A stretch of DNA of 30,007 nucleotides, from contig CAJLXA010000024.1 in the NCBI GenBank assembly GCA_905210485.1, positions 1 to 30,007 on the forward strand, given 5' to 3'. Within the stretch, counting starts at the first letter, position 1, and each line of letters starts with the position of its first letter. Under the pieces are notes generated by a model. That model was not told the DNA's origin. It was given only the letters and a program-made list of their open reading frames with translations, and searched no databases. A program made the translations under genes and the position numbers. This document shows, one piece after another, positions 14,328-22,909 of the stretch. The DNA comes from an uncultured Eubacteriales bacterium. GTDB lineage: Bacteria > Bacillota > Clostridia > Oscillospirales > CAG-272.

Positions 14328-16208
14328 ATGGAGTGGTTTCTCGAACAGGACGCGTATTTTTTTCATAACGGTACGCACTATGAACTTTTTTGCAAACTCG
14401 GCGCCCATCCTGCGCGTAAGGACGGCGACGAGGGCGTTTATTTTGCCGTGTGGGCGCCGCATGCGGTCAGCGTGTCGGTCATCGGCGATTTTAACGGATT
14501 TGATCCCGGAAAAGACCCGATGCGGCGAAGCGGAGACAGCGGCGTTTTTGTCAGATTCGTGAAAGGTGCGCGTGCCGGCGACCGCTATCTTTACGGTGTG
14601 CTCGGCGCGGACGGTTCGTATACCGAAAAGGCCGATCCGTTTGCGTTCGGCGCTTCGCTTCGTCCTGCCGTGACATCGGTAGTCTGCGATCTTTCGTCTT
14701 ATACATGGGGGGACGCGGAATATATCGCCAAAAGAGACCGCGAGAACTATCTTTCTTCGCCGATGGCGGTGTATGAAGTTCATCTCGGCTCTTTTATGAA
14801 AAAGAAAGAAAACGGGGAAGACGGATTTGCGGATTATCGCACGCTTGCCGTCTCCATACGCGACCATGTTCACCGGACGGGCTATACGCATGTGGAACTG
14901 ATGGGGATATGCGAATATCCCTATGATCCGTCGTGGGGATATCAGGTCACGGGTTATTTTTCCCCGACAGCGCGTTACGGTACACCGCGTGAATTTATGG
15001 AAATGGTCGATATTTTTCATCGCGCCGGAATCGGCGTTATTCTCGACTGGGTCCCGGCTCACTTTCCGAAAGACAAACACGGATTGTATCGTTTCGACGG
15101 CACGCCGCTTTATGAATACGCCGATCCTTTGCGCGCCGAGTATCCCGAATGGGGAACGCTTGCTTTTGACCTCGGCCGTTATGAAGTGTCGAATTTTCTC
15201 ATTGCTTCGGCGCTGTTCTTCCTGACGGAATATCATATCGACGCCTTGCGCGTGGACGCCGTTGCCGCCATGCTGTATAATGATTTTTCGCGTGCGGAAT
15301 GGCGACCGAACAAGGACGGCGGTAACCTGAATTATGAAAGCGCCGCATTTTTCCGCCATCTGAACAGTATCGTCGAAACGCGCACGGGACGGTTTCTGAT
15401 TGCGGAAGATTCGTCCGGAATTCCGGGGATCACACGTCATGTGACGGCCGGCGGACTCGGATTCGGGCTGAAATGGAACATGGGATTCATGAACGATACG
15501 CTTCGTTATATGACCGCCGATCCGCTTTATCGTTATTACCATCATGCCGAAATGGCGCATATCGCGGATTACGCGTTCAGCGAACACTATATTCTTTCGC
15601 TTTCGCATGACGAAGTGGTGTACGGTAAAAAATCTCTGCTCGGTAAAATGCCGGGAAACCGTATGGATTCATTCGGCGCGCTTCTTTCCTATTATACGTT
15701 TTTTATCGGTTTTCCCGGCAAAAAACTGTTGTTTATGGGGCAGGACGTCGGCGAAACCGCGGAGTGGGATTATCGGGGAAGTCTCGATTTCACGCTTGCG
15801 GAGAAAAACGGTCATAAACAACTGTATGACGGTTTCAGGGCGCTTCTCGGTCTCTATCGCCGATATTCCGTTTTGCATAAGGACGAAAGTGAGGATTCTT
15901 TCGTGTTTCTTGTCCGTGACGACAGAGAACACGGTGTATTCGCATTTCTGCGGCGCGATCCCGCAGGAAAAGAGCATGATCTTCTGTTTATTACGTCCTT
16001 CACGCCTACGGAACACAGCGCGTACACGCTCGGCGTTCCGCGGAGCGGCGCTTATACGCGCGTGTTTACCACGACCGGCGACGGAACGCCGTTCGCCGTT
16101 AAAGCCGAGCATACGGAGCATGGCGGATATGAAAACCGGCTGACGCTTCCGCTGAGACCGTATGAGGCCGGTGTTTTTGAATGTCCGGCAGACGACGCGG
16201 GAAATTAA
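14328..16208 (+). CDS. glgB: 1,4-alpha-glucan branching enzyme (GH13)
   Basis: This 626-residue enzyme cuts an alpha-1,4 chain and rejoins it through an alpha-1,6 bond to make branched glycogen. An N-terminal CBM48-like domain (FAVWAPHAVSVSVIGDFNGFD) is followed by the GH13 barrel. Catalytic residues are visible: nucleophile D310 in ALRVDAV, acid/base E360 in LIAEDS, and D428 in LSHDEVV. The branching-enzyme motifs VYEVHLGSF, ELMGICEYPYDPSWGYQVTGYF and DWVPAHFPKD are present; the usual glgB motif has H where this has I in ELMGI. No other glycogen gene lies nearby, so this is a lone copy, and a role in storage glycogen is inferred. A terminator follows the stop. Confidence 0.94.
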   Translation: MEWFLEQDAYFFHNGTHYELFCKLGAHPARKDGDEGVYFAVWAPHAVSVSVIGDFNGFDPGKDPMRRSGDSGVFVRFVKGARAGDRYLYGVLGADGSYTEKADPFAFGASLRPAVTSVVCDLSSYTWGDAEYIAKRDRENYLSSPMAVYEVHLGSFMKKKENGEDGFADYRTLAVSIRDHVHRTGYTHVELMGICEYPYDPSWGYQVTGYFSPTARYGTPREFMEMVDIFHRAGIGVILDWVPAHFPKDKHGLYRFDGTPLYEYADPLRAEYPEWGTLAFDLGRYEVSNFLIASALFFLTEYHIDALRVDAVAAMLYNDFSRAEWRPNKDGGNLNYESAAFFRHLNSIVETRTGRFLIAEDSSGIPGITRHVTAGGLGFGLKWNMGFMNDTLRYMTADPLYRYYHHAEMAHIADYAFSEHYILSLSHDEVVYGKKSLLGKMPGNRMDSFGALLSYYTFFIGFPGKKLLFMGQDVGETAEWDYRGSLDFTLAEKNGHKQLYDGFRALLGLYRRYSVLHKDESEDSFVFLVRDDREHGVFAFLRRDPAGKEHDLLFITSFTPTEHSAYTLGVPRSGAYTRVFTTTGDGTPFAVKAEHTEHGGYENRLTLPLRPYEAGVFECPADDAGN

Positions 16209-16215
16209 AGAAAAA

Positions 16216-16233
16216 TGTAAATCTTGATTTACA
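16216..16233. repeat. 18-bp palindrome after glgB
   Basis: TGTAAATC, two T, GATTTACA is a perfect 8-2-8 inverted repeat, 8 bp after the glgB stop and just before its terminator. It could be a protein-binding operator or part of the terminator structure. A related but imperfect sequence follows the SufB-like gene at about 23834. Confidence 0.5.
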
Positions 16234-16236
16234 ATT

Positions 16237-16279
16237 AAGCATAAAGCGGGGCGCAACGCGCTCCGCTTTATGCTTTTTT
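16237..16279 (+). terminator. Terminator after glgB
   Basis: AAGCATAAAGCGG pairs with CCGCTTTATGCTT; the inner GCGC/GCGC extends the stem to about 18 bp around a 3-nt loop, followed by six T residues. Confidence 0.95.
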
Positions 16280-16391
16280 CGGTGAAACCGTATTTTGTTT
16301 TCGCCGTATGTTCTCCGTAAAAACGATCGCCGCCGTCGAAACGGCTTTTTCGTCCATAAAAATTCCATATGGCGGAATATTCGGAAAAAAC

Positions 16392-16420
16392 TTGCACTTG
16401 GGTGATTTTTATGTTATACT
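16392..16420 (+). promoter_or_regulatory. Sigma-A promoter of the DUF4011 helicase gene
   Basis: TTGCAC (16392-16397), a 17-bp spacer and TATACT (16415-16420), with TGT before the -10 (extended -10). The leader is about 55 nt. Confidence 0.8.
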
Positions 16421-16481
16421 ATAGTGTAAAATATGTATTTGAAAAAGAATTTCCGCCGACCGGCGGGAAACGGAGTAACAT

Positions 16482-19400
16482 ATGGCGATCAAAAAAAGTA
16501 TTCTGAAAACGGTCAAGGACACACTTTCTCTGTCTCTTTCTGTCCGCGACTGTTACTCATATGCGGATTTTTATTACCATCGTCCGCTTTTTTCCGCCCT
16601 TTTGCTTCAGAACACGGGCGACGATTCGGTAACCGACCTCACGGTGCGTCTGCACGACGACTGCGGCCTTGTGGTGATGACGGAAAAAAAGATAGATGAA
16701 ATTCCGTATCAGTCTTCGGTGGAACTGGAGAGCGATGCGCTTTTGTCCCCGACGGCTCTTTCGGCCGTTGCCGTCCCCACCGTTGTGACGCTGACGGTCG
16801 GCATGTATCTTGAAAACAATCTGATTGCCGAAGACAGCGTGACTTTTACGGCATTGCCGTTTCAATATGCCGAGGGACTTTCCGGTAACCTTGAAAACAT
16901 TGCCGGTTTTGTCCGGCCGCGCCATCCCGACTGCCAGAAAATCATTGCCGACGCCAACCGTCAGGTAAAAAAGTGGGACGGGAACGCCCCTGCCGTCCAA
17001 GGATATACCGATACGTCAAAAAATACGGTACGCCTGTTTGCGGCAGCCATATATGTGGCCGTCAAGAAACAGTATTACACGCCGCTTCCGCTGGATATGA
17101 CGGCGCCTTTTCCCGTCGGCATCGCCGCCGATCCGTTGTCGGGCGGCGCGGTATCGGCCGTGGATCTCGCCCTGTTTACCGCGGCTTGTTATGAGGCGGC
17201 GGGACTTTATCCATTGATTCTGATCGGCGAAAATGAGGTTGCCTGCGGCGTATGGCTTCATGACGCGTCGCAAGTGGACATCGTTTCCGACGACATGCAT
17301 TTTATCGGTACGCATATTGCGGCCATGAACAGTATGACTTTCTTTGACGTTCATGATATGTATAACGGTAAGAACGTCAATTATGTTACTTCCGAGAAAA
17401 ATGCGGCAAAGAATACGGCGACCGGCGCTTACCTCTATGCGCTGGACATTCATCGTGCCCGCATATCGCATATTTTACCCCTTCCTATGCGTGCCAAGGG
17501 CAAATTGCTTTATGAAAAGGACGCGTTTGATGCCGCGCCCGAAAGTCTCATGGAGCATCGGGATCTGCACCTGGACAACATTCCGAAAAACAAATTGTGG
17601 GAACGCCGTCTGCTCGACCTCTCGATGAAGAACGCGCTTCTGTCGTTCCGTACCAAAAATGCCGTGCAGTTGTATATGCCCGATGTGCAGTCGCTAACCG
17701 ATATGTTTGCGGAGATGACGGAGGCGGAAATTGCCGTTTATCCCGAAACCAGCGAACGATTTGAAACGCTTCTCCGCACACCCGAATTTTCCACCCCGGA
17801 AACCTCCGAAACAGAGGCGGAACTTGCGCGTATCGAACTGAAAAACGGGATTCTGCGCGCCATCGGAAAACGCGACGACGTGTCCGAGGCACTGCGCACG
17901 CTGGTGCGCAACAGCCGCGCCGCCGAAGAGGAGTGCGGCGCGCCCGTCCTTTATCTTGCCATCGGTTTTCTCGGCTATCACGAAAAAGACGAAAAAGAAA
18001 TCCATTATGCGCCGCTTGTGCTTTTACCGGTGACGCTTGTCAAGGCCGGCGGCGGTAAAGGGTATCGTCTCCGTCCCACCGATGACGGATATTCCCCGAA
18101 CACCACGCTTCTCGAATATCTCAAAATGGAATACGGCATTGATATCCGCGGCCTTGATACGGAAGAAAAACTGCCGATCCGCAATATTTTTTCCGCCGTC
18201 TCGGCCGCTACGGCAAAAGAGAGCGGCTTCACGGTTTACGGCAATGTTTATCTTTCGGCGTTCTCCTTTATGCGCTATGCCATGTGGAACGACGTCAGAA
18301 AGCATATGTCCGTCTATGAAAAAAATCCGCTGATACAGAGCCTTCTGACCGGGAAAAACATGTTGCCGCCTCCCGCCGCTGTCAAGGATGAGGACGACTG
18401 CGCTCCGCATGAGATTCTGACGCCGCTTGTCGCGGACGGGTCGCAGTTTGCCGCATTGGCAGAGGCGGCCGCCGGCGCTTCGTTCGTCTTGCACGGCCCT
18501 CCCGGAACGGGCAAATCGCAGACAATCACCAATATCATCGCCAATGCGCTGTATAACGGAAAACGCGTCCTTTTCGTTGCCGAAAAGCAGGCCGCGCTCG
18601 ACGTTGTCGAACGCCGCCTTTCTTCCATCGGCCTTGCGGATTTCTGCCTTTCGCTCAACACGGCGAAAAACGATAAGTACGAGATCGTAAAAAAACTGGA
18701 GAGCACGCTTTCTCTCCGTGAAAATTTTGAGGAAACGGCCGAAACCGATTCCGACGAGGAACTCTGCGCATTGCGCGAAAGTCTCCGTGCGCCGATACAG
18801 GCGCTCCATAAAAAACGCCGCCTCGGCATTTCGATATATGAAGCGATCCTCGGCTGTATGCGATATAAAAATGCGCCGGAACTTTTCGATATTGAAAGCA
18901 GTTTCTACGACGGACTTACACGCGAAAAAGTGGAAAACTATAAGGCGCTTCTGACGCGCGCCGCGGCGGCCGCACGGGAGTGCGGCGGTATTCACGGGTC
19001 GCCGTTTGCCGGCGTGGGGCTTACCTCCTGCGACGAAGTGACGCGCGCCCGCATCACGGCGGTGTCCGAGATCGTCATGACGGAAGAGAAAAACCTGCGC
19101 CGCTATCTGACGCTGTTCCTCGCCGCGGTTCGTCAGAAGGTCAGCCTTCTGAACCGCGAAAAACTTGCCGGACTTCGTCGCATTGCCGCATTTTTCTCGG
19201 AAAAAGCGTATGCGGGATATTTCGGCAACGGCGAAGAAGAGATCACGTCTTTCTATGCCGCCGCCCGCCGGCTTGACCGTTTCCTTGCGGAATACGACAA
19301 GCGTTACAAGGCGCCGGTGGATATTGAGAAAGAATATCCCAATATTGAAAACGAGATCGAGATATACGGTGAAAATTACCGTAATTCGGCGGTGCTGTCC

Positions 19401-22133
19401 TCCGTCCTGAAGAAACTCCGCCGTGTGGCGCGCGAAAAAATGACCGCCGAATACGAATTGCGCGATATTGAACTTATCACGCATATTACCCGCGATATGG
19501 GCGTGATTGCCGCCTGCCCGCATTTTGCGCGCGAGGTCTGCGATCGCAACGGAACGCTGAACCGCAAGAAATATAAGGCGTTTATCGAACCGCTTTACAA
19601 TCTGCACACATTGACGGCTTCCGTGTTCATGGATTACAATGCCGAAGCGTTCAACGCCGCGGCCGCCATGATCGCCACGGGATACGCCGACGGAATTATG
19701 CGCGGTTTCTGCCGCTCGATAGACAGTTTTCTGCTTGCCGTGAAAGAGGCGAACGCCGCGCTTCTCGCGCCGAACGATCGGGAAGGAACGGAAGATATAC
19801 TCCGCTATTATACCGAAAAATCGGCGGCGCTTATTGAAAATATTGATATTCTGCCGTCTTTCTGCACGTATCGCAAAACCGCGGAGGAACTGAAAAACTG
19901 CGGTCTTTCTTTCCTCACCGATCTTCTGGAGAGCGGTCGCCTGACCCCCGACAATCTGGTGTCCTCTTTTGAAAAAAATGTGTACCGCAATTTCCTTGAA
20001 ACGGGTATACCCGCCGACCCGGTTCTGTCCCGGTTTTCTGCCGGCGTTCTGGAAGATACGATCGAGAAATTCCGCGTGATGTCGGACGCTTACGACCGTG
20101 CGGACACCGAGCGTATCCGCCGCCGTCTGATTGCCGCTCTGCCCACCGTTTATACGGAAGGGCCGCTGTCCATCGAACTTCTGACGCTGAAACGCATGTC
20201 AAAACAGATGCGCGGCGTGACGCTTCAGGAACTTTTCCGCCGTATTCCGTCTTTGCTCCGCGTTACGGCGCCCTGCTTATTGATGAACCCGATTTCGGTT
20301 TCCCGCTATCTGGAAGCGGATACCGAACTTTTCGATCTCGTGATTTTCGACGAAGCGTCGCAGATGCCTACCTGTGAAGCGGTTCCATCCTGTGCCCGCG
20401 CGAAAAGCGCCATTATTGTCGGCGACGAAAATCAGCTTCCGCCGACCGCCTTCTTCAATGTCGGCCGCAGTGATGACGAAGAGGCGGAAAATGACGATCT
20501 TGAAAGTATCCTTGCGGAATGGCTGGCGCTCGGATTGCCCGAACGGCATCTGACGTGGCACTACCGCAGTAAGCACGAAAGCCTGATTGCCTTCTCCAAC
20601 GCGATGTATTACGAAAACCGCCTTTCCACGTTTCCGTCTCCCGACGCATTGGAAAGCAAAGTGCGTCTTTCGCTTGTGCCGGACGGCGTGTATGACCGCG
20701 GCGTGACCAAGTGCAACAAAAAAGAGGCGGAGGCATTGATTGAAGAGGTTGTGCGCCGCCTTTCGGACAGCACGCTGAAAAATTCCAGTATCGGCATTGT
20801 GACGTTCGGTACGGCACAGCAGGATTATATCGAAAAACGCCTCGGCGAACGCCTTTCAAAAGAAAATCTCGAAAGCGCGGCCTTCGACCGTGACGAGCCG
20901 CTGTTCGTGAAGAACCTTGAAAATGTTCAGGGCGACGAACGCGACGTCATACTGTTTTCGGTATGTTACGGCCCCGACAAGAACGGAAAGATCTCTCTCA
21001 ACTTCGGCCCCTTGAATCAGTACGGCGGTTGGCGCCGGCTGAATGTCGCCGTCTCGCGTGCCCGCGAAGAGATGATCATTTATTCGTCCATGACGTCGGC
21101 GATGATCGACGCATCGCGCACCGGCGCACGAGGGGTACTCGGACTGAAATCCTTCCTTGAATTTGCGGAAAAGGGACGTATTTCCCTGGCGGTGAAGAAT
21201 ACCGATATGAAAACGCGCCGCGACGGTATCGGCCGTTACATCATGGAGGAACTTCGCTCCTGCGGTTACGACTGCCGGTGCCACGTCGGCGCTTCGGATT
21301 TCAAAATCGACGTTGCCGTTATTGATCCGCGGAACAAACAGTCCTTTATTCTGGCGATTCTGTGCGACACCAATCCGACATATCCAGTGCGCGACCGGGA
21401 CATTCTGCAGATGCAGACGCTGAAACGGGCAAACTGGAATGTCGCGCGCGTCTTCTCTCTGAATTTCTATAACAACCCGAAGCGCGAAGTGAAAAAACTG
21501 AAAGATCTTCTCGACACGCTGACAAACGCCGATAAAAAGGGGAAAAGCGATCCGTTTGCACGCTATCGCCGTCCCTATCGCGCGGCAAAGATCGAACAGC
21601 TCTCGGAAAATGCTTCCTATGTTACTTCCGGTGATAATAATGCCGCCGTTATCGCCCGATTGCGGGCAATCGTGGCGGCGGAAGAACCGATCTCACGCGA
21701 TTTTCTTGTGCGGCGCTGTCTCTCCTCGCTCGGTATCGAACGTACGGGCGTTAAGGTGGAAGCGGCAATGGACGATCTGATCGCGCTTTCCGGATTCAAA
21801 TCCACGCGCCTGTCCGATACCGTATACTATTTCAAAAACGAGAAATGCTGTAACTTTGAGCGTTTCCGTGTGGAAAATACCGAGAACCCTGACTGTCTGC
21901 TCCGCCGTCGGTATACCGATTTTGCGCATTACGATGTAATTTCGCTTGTCCGTGCGTTGCTTGAGGCCAAGGTCAGCGTTTATCTCACGGAGATTCTCGA
22001 TACCGTAAGCACCGAATTCGGGATTTCCCGTTTGTCCGACCGTATGATCCGTCTTGTAGAAGAGTGCATTGCATACGGCGAGGATCACGCGATGTTCTTA
22101 CGCTCCATTTCCGACCGTATTTCGCTTGCCTGA
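16482..22133 (+). CDS. Giant DUF4011 / SF1 helicase / restriction-nuclease-like protein, candidate defence protein
   Basis: This protein has 1883 residues. Domains in order: a beta-sandwich (about 1-135), a transglutaminase-like domain (about 150-300), DUF4011 (from about 366, LWERRLLDLSMKNALLSF), and a split SF1 helicase with Walker A GPPGTGKS (672-679), Walker B VIFDEAS (1287-1293), NVQGDERDV (from 1481) and a NVAVSRAREE motif near 1520. After these come a PD-(D/E)xK/Vsr-like segment (about 1580-1690, FKIDVAVIDP then ILCDT and RDRD) and a DUF3320-like C-terminal part (from about 1736). Homologues with this order were reported as single-gene antiphage systems (the DUF4011-helicase-Vsr class, Hhe, as I recall); defence is inferred. 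In the transglutaminase-like domain the family's Cys and His positions read A226 and E252, so it looks inactive. ACGGAG precedes the ATG. It stands alone with its own promoter. Confidence 0.9.
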   Translation: MAIKKSILKTVKDTLSLSLSVRDCYSYADFYYHRPLFSALLLQNTGDDSVTDLTVRLHDDCGLVVMTEKKIDEIPYQSSVELESDALLSPTALSAVAVPTVVTLTVGMYLENNLIAEDSVTFTALPFQYAEGLSGNLENIAGFVRPRHPDCQKIIADANRQVKKWDGNAPAVQGYTDTSKNTVRLFAAAIYVAVKKQYYTPLPLDMTAPFPVGIAADPLSGGAVSAVDLALFTAACYEAAGLYPLILIGENEVACGVWLHDASQVDIVSDDMHFIGTHIAAMNSMTFFDVHDMYNGKNVNYVTSEKNAAKNTATGAYLYALDIHRARISHILPLPMRAKGKLLYEKDAFDAAPESLMEHRDLHLDNIPKNKLWERRLLDLSMKNALLSFRTKNAVQLYMPDVQSLTDMFAEMTEAEIAVYPETSERFETLLRTPEFSTPETSETEAELARIELKNGILRAIGKRDDVSEALRTLVRNSRAAEEECGAPVLYLAIGFLGYHEKDEKEIHYAPLVLLPVTLVKAGGGKGYRLRPTDDGYSPNTTLLEYLKMEYGIDIRGLDTEEKLPIRNIFSAVSAATAKESGFTVYGNVYLSAFSFMRYAMWNDVRKHMSVYEKNPLIQSLLTGKNMLPPPAAVKDEDDCAPHEILTPLVADGSQFAALAEAAAGASFVLHGPPGTGKSQTITNIIANALYNGKRVLFVAEKQAALDVVERRLSSIGLADFCLSLNTAKNDKYEIVKKLESTLSLRENFEETAETDSDEELCALRESLRAPIQALHKKRRLGISIYEAILGCMRYKNAPELFDIESSFYDGLTREKVENYKALLTRAAAAARECGGIHGSPFAGVGLTSCDEVTRARITAVSEIVMTEEKNLRRYLTLFLAAVRQKVSLLNREKLAGLRRIAAFFSEKAYAGYFGNGEEEITSFYAAARRLDRFLAEYDKRYKAPVDIEKEYPNIENEIEIYGENYRNSAVLSSVLKKLRRVAREKMTAEYELRDIELITHITRDMGVIAACPHFAREVCDRNGTLNRKKYKAFIEPLYNLHTLTASVFMDYNAEAFNAAAAMIATGYADGIMRGFCRSIDSFLLAVKEANAALLAPNDREGTEDILRYYTEKSAALIENIDILPSFCTYRKTAEELKNCGLSFLTDLLESGRLTPDNLVSSFEKNVYRNFLETGIPADPVLSRFSAGVLEDTIEKFRVMSDAYDRADTERIRRRLIAALPTVYTEGPLSIELLTLKRMSKQMRGVTLQELFRRIPSLLRVTAPCLLMNPISVSRYLEADTELFDLVIFDEASQMPTCEAVPSCARAKSAIIVGDENQLPPTAFFNVGRSDDEEAENDDLESILAEWLALGLPERHLTWHYRSKHESLIAFSNAMYYENRLSTFPSPDALESKVRLSLVPDGVYDRGVTKCNKKEAEALIEEVVRRLSDSTLKNSSIGIVTFGTAQQDYIEKRLGERLSKENLESAAFDRDEPLFVKNLENVQGDERDVILFSVCYGPDKNGKISLNFGPLNQYGGWRRLNVAVSRAREEMIIYSSMTSAMIDASRTGARGVLGLKSFLEFAEKGRISLAVKNTDMKTRRDGIGRYIMEELRSCGYDCRCHVGASDFKIDVAVIDPRNKQSFILAILCDTNPTYPVRDRDILQMQTLKRANWNVARVFSLNFYNNPKREVKKLKDLLDTLTNADKKGKSDPFARYRRPYRAAKIEQLSENASYVTSGDNNAAVIARLRAIVAAEEPISRDFLVRRCLSSLGIERTGVKVEAAMDDLIALSGFKSTRLSDTVYYFKNEKCCNFERFRVENTENPDCLLRRRYTDFAHYDVISLVRALLEAKVSVYLTEILDTVSTEFGISRLSDRMIRLVEECIAYGEDHAMFLRSISDRISLA

Positions 22134-22149
22134 ACGATGAAAAAGAAAG

Positions 22150-22177
22150 CGGCCGCAACGTAAAAACGGTGCGGCCG
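22150..22177 (+). other. Hairpin between the helicase gene and sufC
   Basis: CGGCCGCA (22150-22157) pairs with TGCGGCCG (22170-22177) around a 12-nt loop. It is not followed by a T run, so it is not a standard terminator. It lies in the 65-bp gap where I see no clear promoter, and may be an mRNA stability or processing element. Confidence 0.5.
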
Positions 22178-22198
22178 GGGAAAAGAAAAGGATTTTCT

Positions 22199-22906
22199 AT
22201 GCTGACACTGAAAAACATTACCTATATCGCCGATGGGAAAACCATTCTCGACGACATCAGCCTGACGGTAAAAGACCGCTTTGTTGCTGTCACCGGGCCG
22301 AACGGCGGCGGCAAATCCACGCTTGCCAAAGTGATTGCGGGTATCATTACGCCGACATCGGGGCAGATACTCTATAACGGCGAGGATATTACCGCTCTGT
22401 CCATTACCGAACGGGCAAGAAAGGGCATCAGTTTTGCATTTCAGCAACCTGTCCGCTTCAAGGGGATTACGGTAAAGGATCTGATCTCTCTTGCTTCGGG
22501 TAAAAAGATCTCGGTGTCCGACGCCTGTGCCTATCTTGCCGAGGTCGGTCTTTGCGCCAAAGATTATATCAACCGCGAAGTGAATGCGTCGTTGTCCGGC
22601 GGCGAACTGAAGCGTATAGAGATCGCCATGATCAACGCCCGCGGGACGCAGTTGTCAATCTTTGATGAACCGGAAGCGGGCATTGACCTCTGGAGTTTTC
22701 AGAATCTGATCAAGGTGTTTGAAAACATGTACGAACGCACCAAAGGCACGATTCTCATTATTTCGCATCAGGAACGTATTCTGAACATTGCGGACAGAAT
22801 CGTGGTGATAGCGGACGGCAAAGTAGCGGCCGAGGGCGACAAAAACGATCTTCTGCCGTCCCTGCTCAACGTCAAAGCGGGTTGCCGCTTCACGAAAGGA
22901 GAATGA
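22199..22906 (+). CDS. sufC: Fe-S cluster assembly ATPase SufC (SmsC)
   Basis: This 235-residue ABC-type ATPase has Walker A GPNGGGKST (33-41), signature LSGGELKR (132-139), and Walker B FDEPEAGIDLWSF (155-167), which is diagnostic for SufC. It has no membrane domain and works in the cytoplasm, driving conformational change in the SufB-type scaffold. The ATG at 22199 has AAAGGA upstream; the open frame before it overlaps the helicase end and the hairpin. The SufB-like gene follows after 3 bp. No sufS, sufU or sufA homologue is in the window, which fits the minimal SufBC-like (SMS) systems of anaerobes. Confidence 0.94.
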   Translation: MLTLKNITYIADGKTILDDISLTVKDRFVAVTGPNGGGKSTLAKVIAGIITPTSGQILYNGEDITALSITERARKGISFAFQQPVRFKGITVKDLISLASGKKISVSDACAYLAEVGLCAKDYINREVNASLSGGELKRIEIAMINARGTQLSIFDEPEAGIDLWSFQNLIKVFENMYERTKGTILIISHQERILNIADRIVVIADGKVAAEGDKNDLLPSLLNVKAGCRFTKGE

Positions 22907-22909
22907 CCG

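Noticed and set aside
14277..15608. Antisense open frame of 443 codons opposite glgB
   Set aside because: glgB carries the full catalytic set; the reverse frame has no known motif.
18024..19607. Antisense open frame of 527 codons inside the helicase gene
   Set aside because: It is opposite conserved helicase sequence, has no ribosome binding site or domain, and its composition is typical of a frame shadow.
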